Positions 63,282 through 64,000 of a stretch of 64,000 nucleotides of DNA are shown here, piece after piece. The stretch comes from Arthrobacter sp. SLBN-112 (GTDB lineage Bacteria; Actinomycetota; Actinomycetes; Actinomycetales; Micrococcaceae). Position 1 is the first letter of the stretch; each line of letters begins with the position of its first letter. Made by a program: the position numbers and the translations under genes. A model generated the notes under the pieces. It was not told the origin of the DNA. It did not search any database and was given only the letters and a program-made list of their open reading frames with translations. The stretch is taken from assembly GCF_006715225.1 (NCBI RefSeq), contig NZ_VFMU01000001.1:3224001-3288000 (forward strand), read 5' to 3'.

Positions 63282-63548
63282 ATGAGCATCGATCCGCGTG
63301 TCGCGCTTTCGTCCCTGACCACCGCTTTGGAAGAACACCTTATAGCAGCATCGAACCGCCGCGGGGACGGTGACCCCTCTGTGGAGGCAGCCTTCTTCGC
63401 CGTTGCCGATGCCTTCGAAGTTTACGAGGACGCGCTCTACGAGGCCTACAACGAGGTCACTCCGTTGCAGGTTTTTGACGACGAGGACGAAGAGGACGAA
63501 GAAGCCGACGTGGACGAGGACGAGGACCTGGAAATCGTCGAGGAATAG
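63282..63548 (+). CDS. Small acidic protein of Micrococcaceae (function unknown)
   Basis: The 88-residue product has a helical N-terminal half (SSLTTALEEHLIAASNRRG, FFAVADAFEVYEDALYEAY) and a tail that is almost all Asp and Glu. Related proteins are sometimes labelled primosomal protein, a name I do not support because nothing here resembles PriA, PriB or PriC. The tail suggests an interaction with basic surfaces. It lies between two genes on the opposite strand. Confidence 0.75.
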   Translation: MSIDPRVALSSLTTALEEHLIAASNRRGDGDPSVEAAFFAVADAFEVYEDALYEAYNEVTPLQVFDDEDEEDEEADVDEDEDLEIVEE

Positions 63549-63573
63549 CAGCGCCGGTCGAATGCGGCCGGCC

Positions 63574-64000
63574 CTAGAAGGCGGCGGAAACATCCTCCAG
63601 GGCCCGTGCAATCTGCGGTGGCAGCGGTGCGGGCTGGACGTCGAGGATCTCCTTCAACTGCACGGGCGTGCGGGCGCCGACAATGGCGGTGGCAACTCCC
63701 TGCTGTGACAGCAGCCATGACAGCGAGACATCCTGCGGACTGCGGCCCAGGCCGTTGGCAGCCATGCACACGGCATCCACGATGCGCGACGGCTTCTCCT
63801 CGAGGTAAGGCTCCACATAGGCCGCTTCGCTGGCCGACGCCCCGCGCGATCCGCCGGGTATGCCGCCCCGGTACTTCCCGGTGAGGACACCCCGGCCCAG
63901 CGGAGCCCAGGCCATCAGGCCCATCCCGGCATCCTCGGCGGCCGGGATCAGTTCCGCCTCCGCTGTTCGCTCAAGGAAGGAATATTCGGCCTGGACAGCC
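63574..64000 (-). CDS. Aldo/keto reductase, C-terminal part (runs off the window)
   Basis: The minus-strand frame is open from the window edge to 63574 and reads VQAEYSFLERTAEAELIPAAEDAGMGLMAWAPLGRGVLTGKYRGG (key motifs QAEYS, WAPLGRGVLTGKY), then VSLSWLLSQQGVATAIVGARTP near the end. This is the C-terminal half of an AKR (potassium-channel-beta/YghZ-like) TIM barrel with NADPH-binding ending IVGART. The N-terminal half with the catalytic Tyr and Asp lies beyond 64000. Confidence 0.88.
   Translation of the reverse strand, partial: AVQAEYSFLERTAEAELIPAAEDAGMGLMAWAPLGRGVLTGKYRGGIPGGSRGASASEAAYVEPYLEEKPSRIVDAVCMAANGLGRSPQDVSLSWLLSQQGVATAIVGARTPVQLKEILDVQPAPLPPQIARALEDVSAAF

Overview
The window is about 64 kb of high-GC DNA, with dense short-gap operons on both strands and many GTG starts. 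It looks like a chromosomal segment of a Gram-positive actinobacterium of the Micrococcaceae, closest in style to Arthrobacter/Pseudarthrobacter. This rests on gene content: DUF3099, DUF4193, SURF1, type B L31, a glgA/glgC divergon, an ATP-grasp/alpha-E/transglutaminase operon, LGFP-repeat secreted proteins and a high-molecular-weight FabG. The genus assignment is inference; no rRNA gene is present.

Left accessory region (1-8.6 kb): a fragment of a transposon-type AAA ATPase sits at the edge. It is followed by a 1497-residue secreted Rhs/YD-repeat protein on the minus strand. The last codons of the Rhs gene overlap a previously easy-to-miss 62-codon membrane protein with its own ribosome binding site, an arrangement that fits a toxin tail plus immunity protein. 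A small exported protein and a large exported Ig-like/LGFP-repeat protein, whose repeats are nearly identical at DNA level, follow.

Housekeeping core (8.6-26 kb): VOC protein, DUF808 membrane protein, spore-photoproduct-lyase-like radical SAM enzyme, ABC-F ATPase, a minus-strand DUF3099/small Cys protein/SURF1/YbaK operon, FabG and a second SDR in the position that inhA holds in mycobacteria, serB, an ABC ATPase/TSUP/SpoU methyltransferase run, rpmE2, a lipoate ligase with permuted domain order, a frameshifted aminopeptidase N and a YeiH-type transporter.

Metabolic block (26-44 kb): the ATP-grasp/alpha-E/transglutaminase operon, a PPOX-fold protein, a zinc-ribbon SDR lacking the usual catalytic Tyr, the divergent glycogen genes glgC and glgA, and a fatty-acid beta-oxidation divergon. 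In the divergon, tetR and acyl-CoA oxidase face thiolase, HMW FabG and MaoC hydratase across one perfect palindrome. FUSC, serine hydrolase and an ECM4-type glutathionyl-reductase relative follow.

Right part (44-64 kb): M50 protease, DUF4193, two GT9 glycosyltransferases, MDR oxidoreductase, phospholipase D-like enzyme, YqeY, membrane alpha/beta hydrolase, a possibly chimeric cupin, CbxX-type AAA ATPase, a secreted L,D-transpeptidase-like protein with about ten LGFP repeats, PspA, tRNA-Leu(GAG), M20 peptidase, acyl-CoA dehydrogenase, small proteins and a partial aldo/keto reductase. Three small single-TM proteins (at 47.9, 54.4 and 59.9 kb), one too short for a 60-codon cutoff, align without gaps and appear to be one family. 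Strong hairpins separate many convergent gene pairs.
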